Shown: in pieces, positions 7,411-14,542 of the stretch
How positions within the stretch are numbered: position 1 is the first letter of the stretch
How the letters are laid out: every line of letters begins with the position of its first letter
Assembly (NCBI GenBank): GCA_036389375.1
Contig: DASVQA010000237.1
Location: 1-31,854, forward strand
Origin: QHXQ01 sp036389375
GTDB taxonomy: Bacteria; Acidobacteriota; Blastocatellia; Pyrinomonadales; Pyrinomonadaceae
DNA: 31,854 nt
Direction of reading: 5' to 3'
Translations under genes and position numbers: made by a program
Notes under the pieces: generated by a model
Told to the model about the DNA's origin: nothing
The model's database searches: none
Seen by the model: the letters and a program-made list of their open reading frames with translations, nothing else

Positions 7411-7441
7411 AAAACGGGCAGCCCTGAATCAAGGCTGCCCG
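7411..7441 (-). terminator. Terminator of tRNA-Gln
   Basis: A perfect 9-bp stem (7415-7423 with 7433-7441, 9-nt loop) is followed on the minus strand by TTTT (complement of 7411-7414), 22 nt beyond the tRNA 3' end. Its arms share GGGCAGCC/GGCTGCCC with the hairpin at 6222-6264. Confidence 0.8.
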
Positions 7442-7462
7442 CAGGTGTTTACGTAGATTGAA

Positions 7463-7533
7463 CTGGGAGGCAGGGACTCGAACCCCGATAGCCAGATCCA
7501 GAGTCTGGAGTCCTACCATTGGACGACCTCCCA
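7463..7533 (-). tRNA. tRNA-Gln (anticodon CUG)
   Basis: The 71-nt cloverleaf reads on the minus strand. The acceptor TGGGAGG pairs with CCTCCCA, with discriminator G73. The D arm is GTCC-AATGGTA-GGAC. The anticodon stem CCAGA/TCTGG holds loop CTCTGGA, giving anticodon CTG (codon CAG, Gln). The T arm is CGGGG-TTCGAGT-CCCTG with one G-T pair. The weak U1-A72 pair and G73 are typical bacterial tRNA-Gln identity features. CCA is not encoded. Confidence 0.95.
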
Positions 7534-7547
7534 ACGAGCGCCCTTAG

Positions 7548-7576
7548 AATTTACGAAGCACGCTGTTGGTTGTCAA
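7548..7576 (-). promoter_or_regulatory. Sigma70-type promoter of tRNA-Gln
   Basis: On the minus strand a perfect -35 TTGACA (7571-7576) is separated by exactly 17 nt from TAAATT (7548-7553, four of six consensus bases), 14 nt before the mature tRNA 5' end. It sits between the stop of the gene at 7587 and the tRNA. Confidence 0.8.
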
Positions 7577-7586
7577 CCGCGCAGAT

Positions 7587-8105
7587 TTAGAAAAACGCTT
7601 TCTTGGTCTCTTTGGCGATCTCTTTGGCTACGCCGTTGGTCGCCCCTTCCGATTCCCCGCCCAAGACGCCGATGATAACCTTGCCGTCCACGTCCTTCTC
7701 CAACAATACCGCGCCCGTGGCCGCGTCAAGAAACTTAATGTGCGCGACGATCTTGGTTTTGCCGCCGAAGGGGCCGGCTAACCAGCGCTTGGTGCGGCTG
7801 CCCTTCTGGTACTTTATGACCGTGCCCATAAGCCGGATGGTCGGCGCGTTCGTGTCGGTTAAGGTCTCGCCGGGGCGGGCTACTTGTTTGAACTTGTGCG
7901 TGTCCTGCAACTGGTTCGCTATGTCTTTCATCATCTCGGTCAGATATTCCGGCGGGAAATCGATGCCCGCTTTGACATCGAAGCGGGTGATTTCGATGTT
8001 CTGATACTTGTTCGTGTAGGATTGGGCCGGTTTAGTCTGCCCCTGCGCGCAGAGCGTCAGCGCCGCGACAAGACAGAGAGCGACTGCGAGGTTCATTTTG
8101 TACAT
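7587..8105 (-). CDS. Secreted DUF4410-like protein
   Basis: This 172-residue exported protein has a signal peptide (residues ~1-22, NLAVALCLVAALTLCAQGQ). The Cys near the cleavage site is not in a good lipobox, so a soluble periplasmic form is more likely than a lipoprotein. The mature part looks like DUF4410: a central helix (YLTEMMKDIANQLQD), then RLMGTVIKYQKGSR and KIVAHIKFLDAATGAVLLEKDVDG strands, and a C-terminal Gly/Ala-rich amphipathic segment (VAKEIAKETKKAF). Members are small envelope proteins of unknown role. ATG codons at 8105 and 8096 are both possible starts; neither has a strong ribosome site. It lies ~120 nt downstream of the Tes-like gene but is separated from it by a hairpin. 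Confidence 0.7.
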   Translation of the reverse strand: MYKMNLAVALCLVAALTLCAQGQTKPAQSYTNKYQNIEITRFDVKAGIDFPPEYLTEMMKDIANQLQDTHKFKQVARPGETLTDTNAPTIRLMGTVIKYQKGSRTKRWLAGPFGGKTKIVAHIKFLDAATGAVLLEKDVDGKVIIGVLGGESEGATNGVAKEIAKETKKAFF

Positions 8106-8175
8106 AAGAGTTTGGCCTCTAAGTCCGCCGGGCAGCGGACATGGTTGCGGGGTTGATTGGGTAAGACTTTAGGGA

Positions 8176-8207
8176 CATAGCCTGCGCGGGGGGGGCGGCA
8201 GGCTATG
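8176..8207 (-). terminator. Hairpin after the Tes-like gene
   Basis: A 10-bp perfect stem (8176-8185 with 8198-8207) encloses a G-rich 12-nt loop and starts 17 nt beyond the stop at 8224. There is no T-run after it on the minus strand, so termination may be partial or Rho-assisted. A second small inverted repeat (GTCCGC...GCGGAC, 8123-8140) follows. Confidence 0.5.
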
Positions 8208-8223
8208 CCGGAAAGCAGTTAAG

Positions 8224-10197
8224 TTACACGATAGCTTCTTCGGTCTCTTCAACCAGATACGGGGTCGCAGACCGATCTGTCGCGTCTGCGTCCTCGGCGA
8301 GGATCGCCTGCACGATGGGCAGACTGAGCGTGCGCGTTTTCTGGATGCCGGGGACGGGTTTGCCTTTGGCGTAGACGGCGTGGCGGCCATGCTCCTGATA
8401 CCAGTCGCCCAGATTCGCCGTCTTGTGCATGTTCTCGATGATCTGCCGCCAGCCGACGCCCGTGTTGTAGGCGCAGAAACTGATCTCGCCTTCCTGCGTG
8501 CCGTAAGGGATGACGCACATCTCGGTGCGGCGGAAATCGTAGTTGAACAAGTCCTGAAACCACATGCCTTCGACGCAGAGCACGCGCCATTGATCATTGG
8601 GATCGTCCGCGCCATGTTGCGTCTTCATGCGGTCGTTGCGATCCGAGTTGGCGTTGGCGGACGAGGGCTTGAAGAGATTGATGATCTGCGAGATGGGGAA
8701 CCCGGCGGGCGCTTTGGCCGGATCGTAGTTGCGCATGATGGCCATGCCCAACTGCGCCATCGTTAATTTTTGCCCGCGCGCGGTGTCGGTGATGAGCGAC
8801 ACGTCGCGCATGAAGCGCTCGTAGTCGAAGAACTTAAAGAGCGGTGTCCACTCGCCGGTGTGGCGGTTGACGACCATCAGGGTGAACACACCGCAGTTCG
8901 GATGGCAGTTGCAACTCGACCAGCCCCACGGCGCGTCCGCGCCTTGCAGCATATCCATCACAGACGTGAAGGCCGAATACGACGAGAGCGGATACCAGTC
9001 GCGCAGCGCCTGCAAATCACCGCCAAGTTGATTTTGCAGATCGCCCGCCATGTCAGCGAGCGTGTAACGCTGCTGTAGGCGCACGTCGTCCGGCACGTCC
9101 TCGTCGCGCCCCGTGAACGAGACGGGCTGGAACGCGATGGTCTGCACCTTGTCGATATTCTTCGCGGCGAACTCGACGATCTGCCCGATGGCGTCATTAT
9201 TGATCGTGTTGACGATGGTCACGACCAGCGTGACTTTGATGCCGACGCTCGCCAGATTTTCAATCGCGCGCAGTTTCACGTCGAACAGATTGCCGACGCC
9301 GCGATGTTTGTTCTTCTCTTCCGAGACGCCGTCGAACTGCAAATAGACGCCGTGCTGCCCGGCCGCCTTCGCCGCCTTGCAGAACTCTATGTCTTCGGCG
9401 TAGCGGATGCCGTTCGTGGCGGCGAGGATGCGATAGAAGCCGATCTGTTTGGCATAAGCCACCGCATCGAGGAAGTGGGGCGACAGCGTCGGCTCGCCGC
9501 CGGAGAAGAGAATGATGACCTGCCGCTTCGGCTTGAACGAGACGGCGCGATCAAGGATGGCTTTCGTGTCCTCAAACGTCGGTTCGTGGACGTAGCCGAC
9601 CTGATTGGCGTCCATGAAGCACGGGTTGCACATCATGTTACAGCGATTGGTGAGATCGACGGTCAACACCGCGCCGCGCCCGAACTTGATATTGGAAGTG
9701 CCGTGCCGGTGGACGGCCGCATCTTCGGCGGCGCGGAAGTCGCGCCCGAAAAAGAGCGATTCGATGCGCCGCAGAAACGCCGGGTCGGTCGCCAGCACGT
9801 CCTCGAAGCGGCCATGCTTCGGACAGTCCTTGCGCATCAGGATGCGCCCATCCTCTTCCACGATCTGCGCCTTGATCTCGCCGGGATGCTGGTGCATCAG
9901 CGTCTCAAGCGTCGTCTCGCCCGTGATGACCGCCTCGCGCACTTCCTTGACGCAGCGCGGGCACAGCGAATCAGTCTCGCGCGGGAAGCCGAGCGGCGGA
10001 CTGGTGCGCTCGTAAGACTTCAAGAGCGGCCCCGGAGCCCACTTAGGCCGCACGGCCTCGCCCTCCGGCAGCGCCGTATTAACGGCCTGAAAGACTTTCC
10101 ATGACACGTCCGCCAGATTCGAGAGCAGCTTCGAGCTACGCACGCCGCTGAACTTGCCGCGCACCGATTCGTTGCGGCGAAATTGATCGCTAAACAC
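8224..10197 (-). CDS. Tes-like radical SAM enzyme (candidate membrane-spanning / tetraether lipid synthase)
   Basis: This 657-residue radical SAM protein is of the MJ0619/Tes type; archaeal Tes joins lipid tails tail-to-tail to make membrane-spanning lipids. The family's N-terminal metal site is present: C79-x2-C82 (SLCPRC), then DGRILMRKDCPKHG with C125 and H128. The SAM cluster motif is C186-C190-C193 (NRCNMMCNPCF), followed by SGGEPTL and TNGIRYAED. A further Cys cluster (WGWSSCNCHPNCG) and a long C-terminal region complete it. The start is GTG at 10197, with AAGGAG 8 nt upstream, and there is a good promoter at 10294-10322. About 70 extra N-terminal residues precede the conserved core. 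Acidobacteria make iso-diabolic acid and related spanning lipids, so that product fits, but a pterin or other radical SAM role cannot be excluded. Confidence 0.8.
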   Translation of the reverse strand: MFSDQFRRNESVRGKFSGVRSSKLLSNLADVSWKVFQAVNTALPEGEAVRPKWAPGPLLKSYERTSPPLGFPRETDSLCPRCVKEVREAVITGETTLETLMHQHPGEIKAQIVEEDGRILMRKDCPKHGRFEDVLATDPAFLRRIESLFFGRDFRAAEDAAVHRHGTSNIKFGRGAVLTVDLTNRCNMMCNPCFMDANQVGYVHEPTFEDTKAILDRAVSFKPKRQVIILFSGGEPTLSPHFLDAVAYAKQIGFYRILAATNGIRYAEDIEFCKAAKAAGQHGVYLQFDGVSEEKNKHRGVGNLFDVKLRAIENLASVGIKVTLVVTIVNTINNDAIGQIVEFAAKNIDKVQTIAFQPVSFTGRDEDVPDDVRLQQRYTLADMAGDLQNQLGGDLQALRDWYPLSSYSAFTSVMDMLQGADAPWGWSSCNCHPNCGVFTLMVVNRHTGEWTPLFKFFDYERFMRDVSLITDTARGQKLTMAQLGMAIMRNYDPAKAPAGFPISQIINLFKPSSANANSDRNDRMKTQHGADDPNDQWRVLCVEGMWFQDLFNYDFRRTEMCVIPYGTQEGEISFCAYNTGVGWRQIIENMHKTANLGDWYQEHGRHAVYAKGKPVPGIQKTRTLSLPIVQAILAEDADATDRSATPYLVEETEEAIV

Positions 10198-10293
10198 TAG
10201 ACAGTCTCCTTCGGGCTAAGCTTAAAAACGGCCCTGAAGTTCATACCGGAATACCCCTTGCACGCGCCGGTAGATACACTCCGACGCCGCGAC

Positions 10294-10322
10294 ATGATAA
10301 CGGCATCTGCGTGCAAAGACAA
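10294..10322 (-). promoter_or_regulatory. Sigma70-type promoter of the Tes-like gene
   Basis: On the minus strand TTGTCT (10317-10322), a 17-nt spacer and TATCAT (10294-10299, five of six consensus) give a good promoter, leaving a ~90-nt leader before the GTG start. On the other strand a weak candidate for lpxA, TTGCAG (10351-10356) - 18 nt - TACCAT (10375-10380), would start transcription almost at the lpxA ATG. Confidence 0.6.
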
Positions 10323-10389
10323 GGCATAACGCCACGTCTGCGCGCGGTCGTTGCAGATGCGCGCGCGCCGGTTGTACCATCCGCGCGGC

Positions 10390-11223
10390 ATGCACAGCGC
10401 GAGCGAGCGAACCAGCATACACCCCACGGCCGTTGTCAGTCCGCGCGCGGAGATCGCGGCGGGCGTGCGCGTCGGCCCTTACGCTATCATCGAAGCGGAC
10501 GTGCAAATCGGCGCGGACTGCGAGATCGGCGCGCACGCGGTCGTCAAACGCTACACGACGCTTGGCGCGCGCAACCGCGTGTTTGAGCATGCGACTTTAG
10601 GCGGCGAGCCGCAGGACGTGAAGTTTCGGGGCGAGGCGTCGCGTTTGCTTGTGGGCGACGACAATCTGATCCGCGAGTACGTGACGCTCCATCGTGCGAG
10701 CGGCGCAGATCAGGCGACGCGCGTGGGCCATCGCAACTTCCTGATGGTCGGCGTACACGTGGCGCACAACTGCGTGTTGGGCGACGATAACATCTTCGCT
10801 AACGGCGCGGCGCTCGCCGGGCACATAGAGGTTGAGGATCACGTCTTTCTGTCGTCGAACGTGGGTTGCCATCAGTTCGTCCGGCTGGGGCGCTACGCGA
10901 TGGTGGGCGGCAAGTCGAAGATCGTGCAGGACGTGTTGCCGTTCTTCACGACGGACGGTAATCCGGCGCGTGTGCGCGGGCTAAACAGCGTGGGCCTCAG
11001 GCGCGCGGGCTTCGCGCCAGAGTCGCGCCGCGCACTCAAGCGCGCCTATCAACTACTCTGCCGCGCGCACCTGCCGCGCGCCGACGTGCTCGCCGAACTC
11101 GCAGACGTGGACGACGAACACGTGCGCCATCTCGTCAATTTCATACGCAACTCGAAACGCGGCTTCACGTCGGCCGGCGGACGTGAGCGCGCGGCTGCGG
11201 CGGCGACGGAGCGCGAGCTTTGA
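10390..11223 (+). CDS. lpxA: UDP-N-acetylglucosamine acyltransferase
   Basis: LpxA transfers an R-3-hydroxyacyl chain from acyl carrier protein to UDP-GlcNAc, the first step of lipid A synthesis in the cytosol. The 277-residue product is a left-handed beta-helix of hexapeptide repeats (IHPTAVVSPRAEIAAGVRVGP...). It has the catalytic His region GVHVAHNCVLGD, the LAGHIEVED and GCHQFVRLGRYAMVGG segments, and the helical C-terminal domain (LKRAYQLLCR). Length is close to the ~262 residues of E. coli LpxA, with a polar C-terminal tail. The ATG at 10390 is preferred over one 13 codons upstream, because residues before it (ARRLYHPRG) are not part of the fold. lpxD follows after 15 nt, so the two are one operon. 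Confidence 0.95.
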   Translation: MHSASERTSIHPTAVVSPRAEIAAGVRVGPYAIIEADVQIGADCEIGAHAVVKRYTTLGARNRVFEHATLGGEPQDVKFRGEASRLLVGDDNLIREYVTLHRASGADQATRVGHRNFLMVGVHVAHNCVLGDDNIFANGAALAGHIEVEDHVFLSSNVGCHQFVRLGRYAMVGGKSKIVQDVLPFFTTDGNPARVRGLNSVGLRRAGFAPESRRALKRAYQLLCRAHLPRADVLAELADVDDEHVRHLVNFIRNSKRGFTSAGGRERAAAAATEREL

Positions 11224-11238
11224 GCGCGGCTAAATTTT

Positions 11239-12318
11239 ATGAGCGGACAAAGTGAAGGCAGGACGGTCGCCGCGCTGGCGGCGCTGGTCGGCGGGCGCGT
11301 GCTGGGCGACGGCGGCGTGCTGATCGCGCGCGTCGCTGAACTGACACAGGCAGAGACGGGCGCCATCGCGTTCGTCGAAGATGCGAAACTGTTGGCCCGT
11401 GCGCTCGGTAGCCGCGCGAGTTGTCTGCTCGTGCCGTTGGGTGCGGTTGAAGATGCTGAGCGCGGGCCGGTGGGGCCGGTGCTGATTGAAGTGGCGCGGC
11501 CGAAACTGGCGTTCGCGCTCATCGCGGAGGTGCTGCATCCGGCGCGGCGTTGTGCTGCGGGCGTGCATGAGACGGCCGTTGTCGCCGCCAGCGCGCAGGT
11601 TGATGCGAGCGTGGCGGTCGGGGCGGGGTGCGTGGTCGGCGAGCGGGCGGTCATCGGTGCGGACACACAGTTGCGCGCGGGCGTGGTCATCGGCGACGAC
11701 GTGCGTGTCGGGCGCGGGTGTGTGCTGCACCCGAACGTGGTGTTGTACGACGGCGTGACGTTGGGCGAGCGCGTCATCCTGCACGCGGGCGTGGTCATCG
11801 GCGCGGACGGCTTTGGCTACGTGCGGGCGGAAGCGGGCTATCACAAGTTTCCGCAGATCGGGACGGTCGTCATAGAGGACGACGTGGAACTCGGCGCGCA
11901 CACGTGTGTGGATCGCGCGGCGCTTGGCGTGACGCGCATCGGGCGCGGGACGAAACTCGACAACCTCGTGCAGGTCGGGCACAACGTACAGATCGGTGCG
12001 CGTGTCGTCATCGCGGCGCAGACCGGCATCTCTGGCAGCACGATCATAGAGGATGATGCCGTGATCGGCGGGCAGGTGGGTATGGGCGATCACGCGCGCG
12101 TGCAGGCGGGCGCGGTGGTCGGCTCGAAGGCGGGGATTCTGCCGGGCAAGATCGTGCGCGCGGGCGCGGTCGTGTGGGGCGTGCCCGTGCGACCGCTCGC
12201 CGAGTACAAAAAATTGAACGCGCACTTCGGGCGCTTGCCGCAGATGCGCGCGGAGTTGGACGAGTTGCGCCGCCGCGTGACGGAACTCGCGGCGCTCCTG
12301 GCAACGAAAACGGAATGA
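11239..12318 (+). CDS. lpxD: UDP-3-O-(3-hydroxyacyl)glucosamine N-acyltransferase
   Basis: LpxD adds the second hydroxyacyl chain, to the 2-amino group of UDP-3-O-acyl-glucosamine, in lipid A synthesis. The 359-residue protein has the N-terminal uridine-binding domain (residues ~1-100, TGAIAFVEDAKLLARAL). A long beta-helix follows, with the LpxD hallmarks IGADGFGYV, VELGAHTCVDRAALG and the catalytic-His segment LVQVGHNVQIG. It ends in a C-terminal helix (MRAELDELRRRVTELAALL) that trimerises with its partners. It starts 15 nt after lpxA stops; no strong ribosome site is seen, so translation may be coupled. Neither lpxC nor fabZ is present between or beside them, unlike the proteobacterial lpxD-fabZ-lpxA-lpxB order. 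Confidence 0.95.
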   Translation: MSGQSEGRTVAALAALVGGRVLGDGGVLIARVAELTQAETGAIAFVEDAKLLARALGSRASCLLVPLGAVEDAERGPVGPVLIEVARPKLAFALIAEVLHPARRCAAGVHETAVVAASAQVDASVAVGAGCVVGERAVIGADTQLRAGVVIGDDVRVGRGCVLHPNVVLYDGVTLGERVILHAGVVIGADGFGYVRAEAGYHKFPQIGTVVIEDDVELGAHTCVDRAALGVTRIGRGTKLDNLVQVGHNVQIGARVVIAAQTGISGSTIIEDDAVIGGQVGMGDHARVQAGAVVGSKAGILPGKIVRAGAVVWGVPVRPLAEYKKLNAHFGRLPQMRAELDELRRRVTELAALLATKTE

Positions 12319-12422
12319 ACGTTGGCCCTCACGCCTGAATGCAACCGTTGACGGCCCAGCCGTGGCCCTGATGAAAGAAGGCCGTCGTTAGTTCCAGCCA
12401 GCCCTGCTGTGCCGCGCCCGCG

Positions 12423-12872
12423 CTATTCGATGTTTGCGATTAAGTCGAGCAAGCCTTCAGGTACGAGCCTGATGTTAGCTTGCGCCAGTTCGGCGGGCGT
12501 GCGCCAACGGGCGGCTAAGTGCTCGGCCACACACTCCTCTTGTATGGGCAACTCGGCGCGCTCGTACAACGCCTGATCGGCCAACTCCGCGTCATAAACA
12601 AAGACGATCTCATGCCCCGGTTGGCCCTCGTAGTTGAAAATGTTCTCCAACACGCCGAGCAACTGTAGCCGCTCGACGCGGGCGCTCAACTCTTCCGCGA
12701 TCTCACGCGTGACGGCGGCGCGGCTCGTCTCGCCAAACTCGATGCCACCACCAAGTGGGCGGGCATAGTAGGCCTGTTTACTCGTGTCGTAGCCTTCGGA
12801 GACAAGTATGCGGCCGGCATGGCGAAACAGGCAGATGGCGATGGGGCGTATGTGGTTTGGTTTCATGTGCAT
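12423..12872 (-). CDS. NUDIX hydrolase
   Basis: This 149-residue protein belongs to the NUDIX superfamily, which cleaves nucleoside diphosphates linked to another group. The Nudix box is complete: GGGIEFGETSRAAVTREIAEEL fits Gx5Ex7REUxEExGU up to its last position. It is followed by LLGVLENIFNYEGQPGHEIVFVYDAEL, a pattern seen in ADP-ribose/MutT-like members. The C-terminal LAARWRTPAEL is also typical. Substrate specificity cannot be read. ATG codons at 12872 and 12866 are both possible, with a weak GGAA upstream. It is 28 nt after the DUF2834 gene and probably cotranscribed with it; it converges with lpxD across ~100 nt. Confidence 0.85.
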   Translation of the reverse strand: MHMKPNHIRPIAICLFRHAGRILVSEGYDTSKQAYYARPLGGGIEFGETSRAAVTREIAEELSARVERLQLLGVLENIFNYEGQPGHEIVFVYDAELADQALYERAELPIQEECVAEHLAARWRTPAELAQANIRLVPEGLLDLIANIE

Positions 12873-12900
12873 GTTTCCGGCCGGCGTGCGCGCGACCAAC

Positions 12901-13218
12901 TTAGTTCGCAGGCTTCAGTGTGCGCGCCCGAAAGAAGAGAAACAGCGGCAGCGCAAGCGAGACGCCGACCGCCAGATTGCAGATGACGTAGAGCCACAGG
13001 TGGCGCATGCCGCGCCGCCGACCTTCCGTGAAGACAAACACCCACAGCACGACGGACGACACGATCACGTCCATGCCGAAGAAGGCCGCGACATTGGTTT
13101 GAAACAACTCCTTGAACAGCAACGGCACGTCCAAGCCATGCGCCGCAACGAACGGGTAAAGCTGCGAGAGCGGCAGCAGCGCGCCCAGGATCGCTGCGAT
13201 CAGATAAAACCATTGCAT
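12901..13218 (-). CDS. DUF2834-like small membrane protein
   Basis: This 105-residue inner-membrane protein has three hydrophobic segments (FYLIAAILGALLPLS, FFGMDVIVSSVVLWVFVF, LWLYVICNLAVGVSLALPLFLFF). It ends in the FFRAR motif typical of DUF2834 proteins, which have no established function. The ATG at 13218 is chosen because AGGAG lies 8 nt before it; an ATG two codons upstream is too close to that site. It is downstream of lpxB by ~110 nt and upstream of the NUDIX gene by 28 nt, all on the same strand. Cotranscription with lpxB is plausible but not shown. Confidence 0.8.
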   Translation of the reverse strand: MQWFYLIAAILGALLPLSQLYPFVAAHGLDVPLLFKELFQTNVAAFFGMDVIVSSVVLWVFVFTEGRRRGMRHLWLYVICNLAVGVSLALPLFLFFRARTLKPAN

Positions 13219-13330
13219 AGACATCTCTCCTGCTGAGGCAGTTGGCCGGAACATTGGCGGCGGCGTCTCGTTTAGCCAGCAATACGAACGGGCCGGGCTT
13301 TGTGTTCTGCCGCAACCGCGCTTCACGGCT

Positions 13331-14542
13331 TCAGCGCGGCGCGCGCCATTCGTTGAGCGCGTGCAGCACGGCGTCGGCTGCGCGCAAGGATGCGCCGCCC
13401 GCGCCGAGTTGCGCCGTCGCCGCGCGCAGGCGTGCGCGCATCGCCTCGTTCTCGTCCTTTTCGAGCAGGCGCAGTAACTCGGCGGCGAGGCGCGCAGCGG
13501 TGAAGTCGTTCTGCATCAGTTCGGGCGCGAGACGTTCACCGGCGATCAGGTTGATGAGACCGAAGTGCGCCGTGTTGATGAGCCGGCCGAGCGTGTGCCA
13601 GTTGAGCGCAGACTCTTTGTAGACGACGACGAGCGGCGTGCCGACGAGCGCCGTCTCAAGCGTGGCCGTGCCGCTGGCGACCGCCGCCACATCAGCCGCC
13701 GCCAGCGCCTCGCGCGTCTCGTGTTCGACGACGCGGAGCGAGTGACTGAAAGCGGCGTCGGCCAGCGCGCGCGCGGCGGCGATGAGCGGCGCGGCTTCGG
13801 CCGGCGCGCGGTTCGGCGCGAGCGCGACGACTAATTGCACGCCGGTTTGCGCCTGCGCGATGAGGCGCGCGGCGGCGAGCATGGGCGGCAGGATGCGCGT
13901 TAGCTCTTTGTGCCGGCTACCGGGTAGGAGCGCGACGATGGGGCGCGCAGGGTCGAGCGCGTGCCGGCGACAGAACTCCGCGCGGTCATAGCGCGGCACG
14001 ACCGCGCCCGCGAGCGGATGACCGACGAACTCGACGTGGCGCACGCCGCGCGCTGCATACCACGCCGGCTCGAACGGCAGAATAGCGAGCAGCAGATCAA
14101 CGTCGCGCTGCACCTGCCGGACGCGGTGCGCGCGCCATGCCCAGAGTTGCGGGCTGATGTAATAGATGACGCGCACGCCGCGCCGGTGGAGCGCGCGCGC
14201 GAGGCGGAAGTTAAAGTCGGGCCAGTCAACCAGAATAACCGCGTGTGGGCGGCGCGCGCGGGCGGCCGCTTTGAGTGCGCCGAACGCGCGCCAGAAACGG
14301 GGCAGCGCCCGCCCGATCTCAAGCAGCCCGACAATCGCAAGCTGATCGATCTCCACAATCGTCTCAACGCCCGCCGCGCGCAACTCGCGCCCGGTCGCGC
14401 CGAAGAACTCAAAACGCACGTCCGGCGCACGCGCACAGAGCGCGCGCACCAGCGCCGCCGCGTGTGCATCACCCGACGCCTCACCCGCGACGATCATCAA
14501 CCGCACTGGCTCTCTGACGGGGGCTGTCATGTGTTGAATCAT
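13331..14542 (-). CDS. lpxB: Lipid-A-disaccharide synthase
   Basis: LpxB (GT19) condenses UDP-diacylglucosamine with lipid X to make the lipid A disaccharide at the inner face of the membrane. The 403-residue product shows the N-terminal GEASGD nucleotide-sugar signature (MIVAGEASGDAHAA). It continues with VDWPDFNFRLA, the YYISPQLWAWR segment, ILPFEP, FVGHPL and LLPGSRHKE. The C-terminal half has VASGTATLETAL and the VVVYKESALNWHTLGRL membrane-contact region. Length matches the family (~380-400). ATG codons at 14542 and 14530 are both possible; neither has a strong ribosome site. It is on the strand opposite lpxA-lpxD, with DUF2834 and NUDIX genes between the two lipid A units. Confidence 0.95.
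   Translation of the reverse strand: MIQHMTAPVREPVRLMIVAGEASGDAHAAALVRALCARAPDVRFEFFGATGRELRAAGVETIVEIDQLAIVGLLEIGRALPRFWRAFGALKAAARARRPHAVILVDWPDFNFRLARALHRRGVRVIYYISPQLWAWRAHRVRQVQRDVDLLLAILPFEPAWYAARGVRHVEFVGHPLAGAVVPRYDRAEFCRRHALDPARPIVALLPGSRHKELTRILPPMLAAARLIAQAQTGVQLVVALAPNRAPAEAAPLIAAARALADAAFSHSLRVVEHETREALAAADVAAVASGTATLETALVGTPLVVVYKESALNWHTLGRLINTAHFGLINLIAGERLAPELMQNDFTAARLAAELLRLLEKDENEAMRARLRAATAQLGAGGASLRAADAVLHALNEWRAPR

Noticed and set aside
11230..12225. 331-residue minus-strand ORF opposite lpxD
   Set aside because: The apparent His/Asp/Arg repeats are the antisense image of the LpxD hexapeptide repeats.
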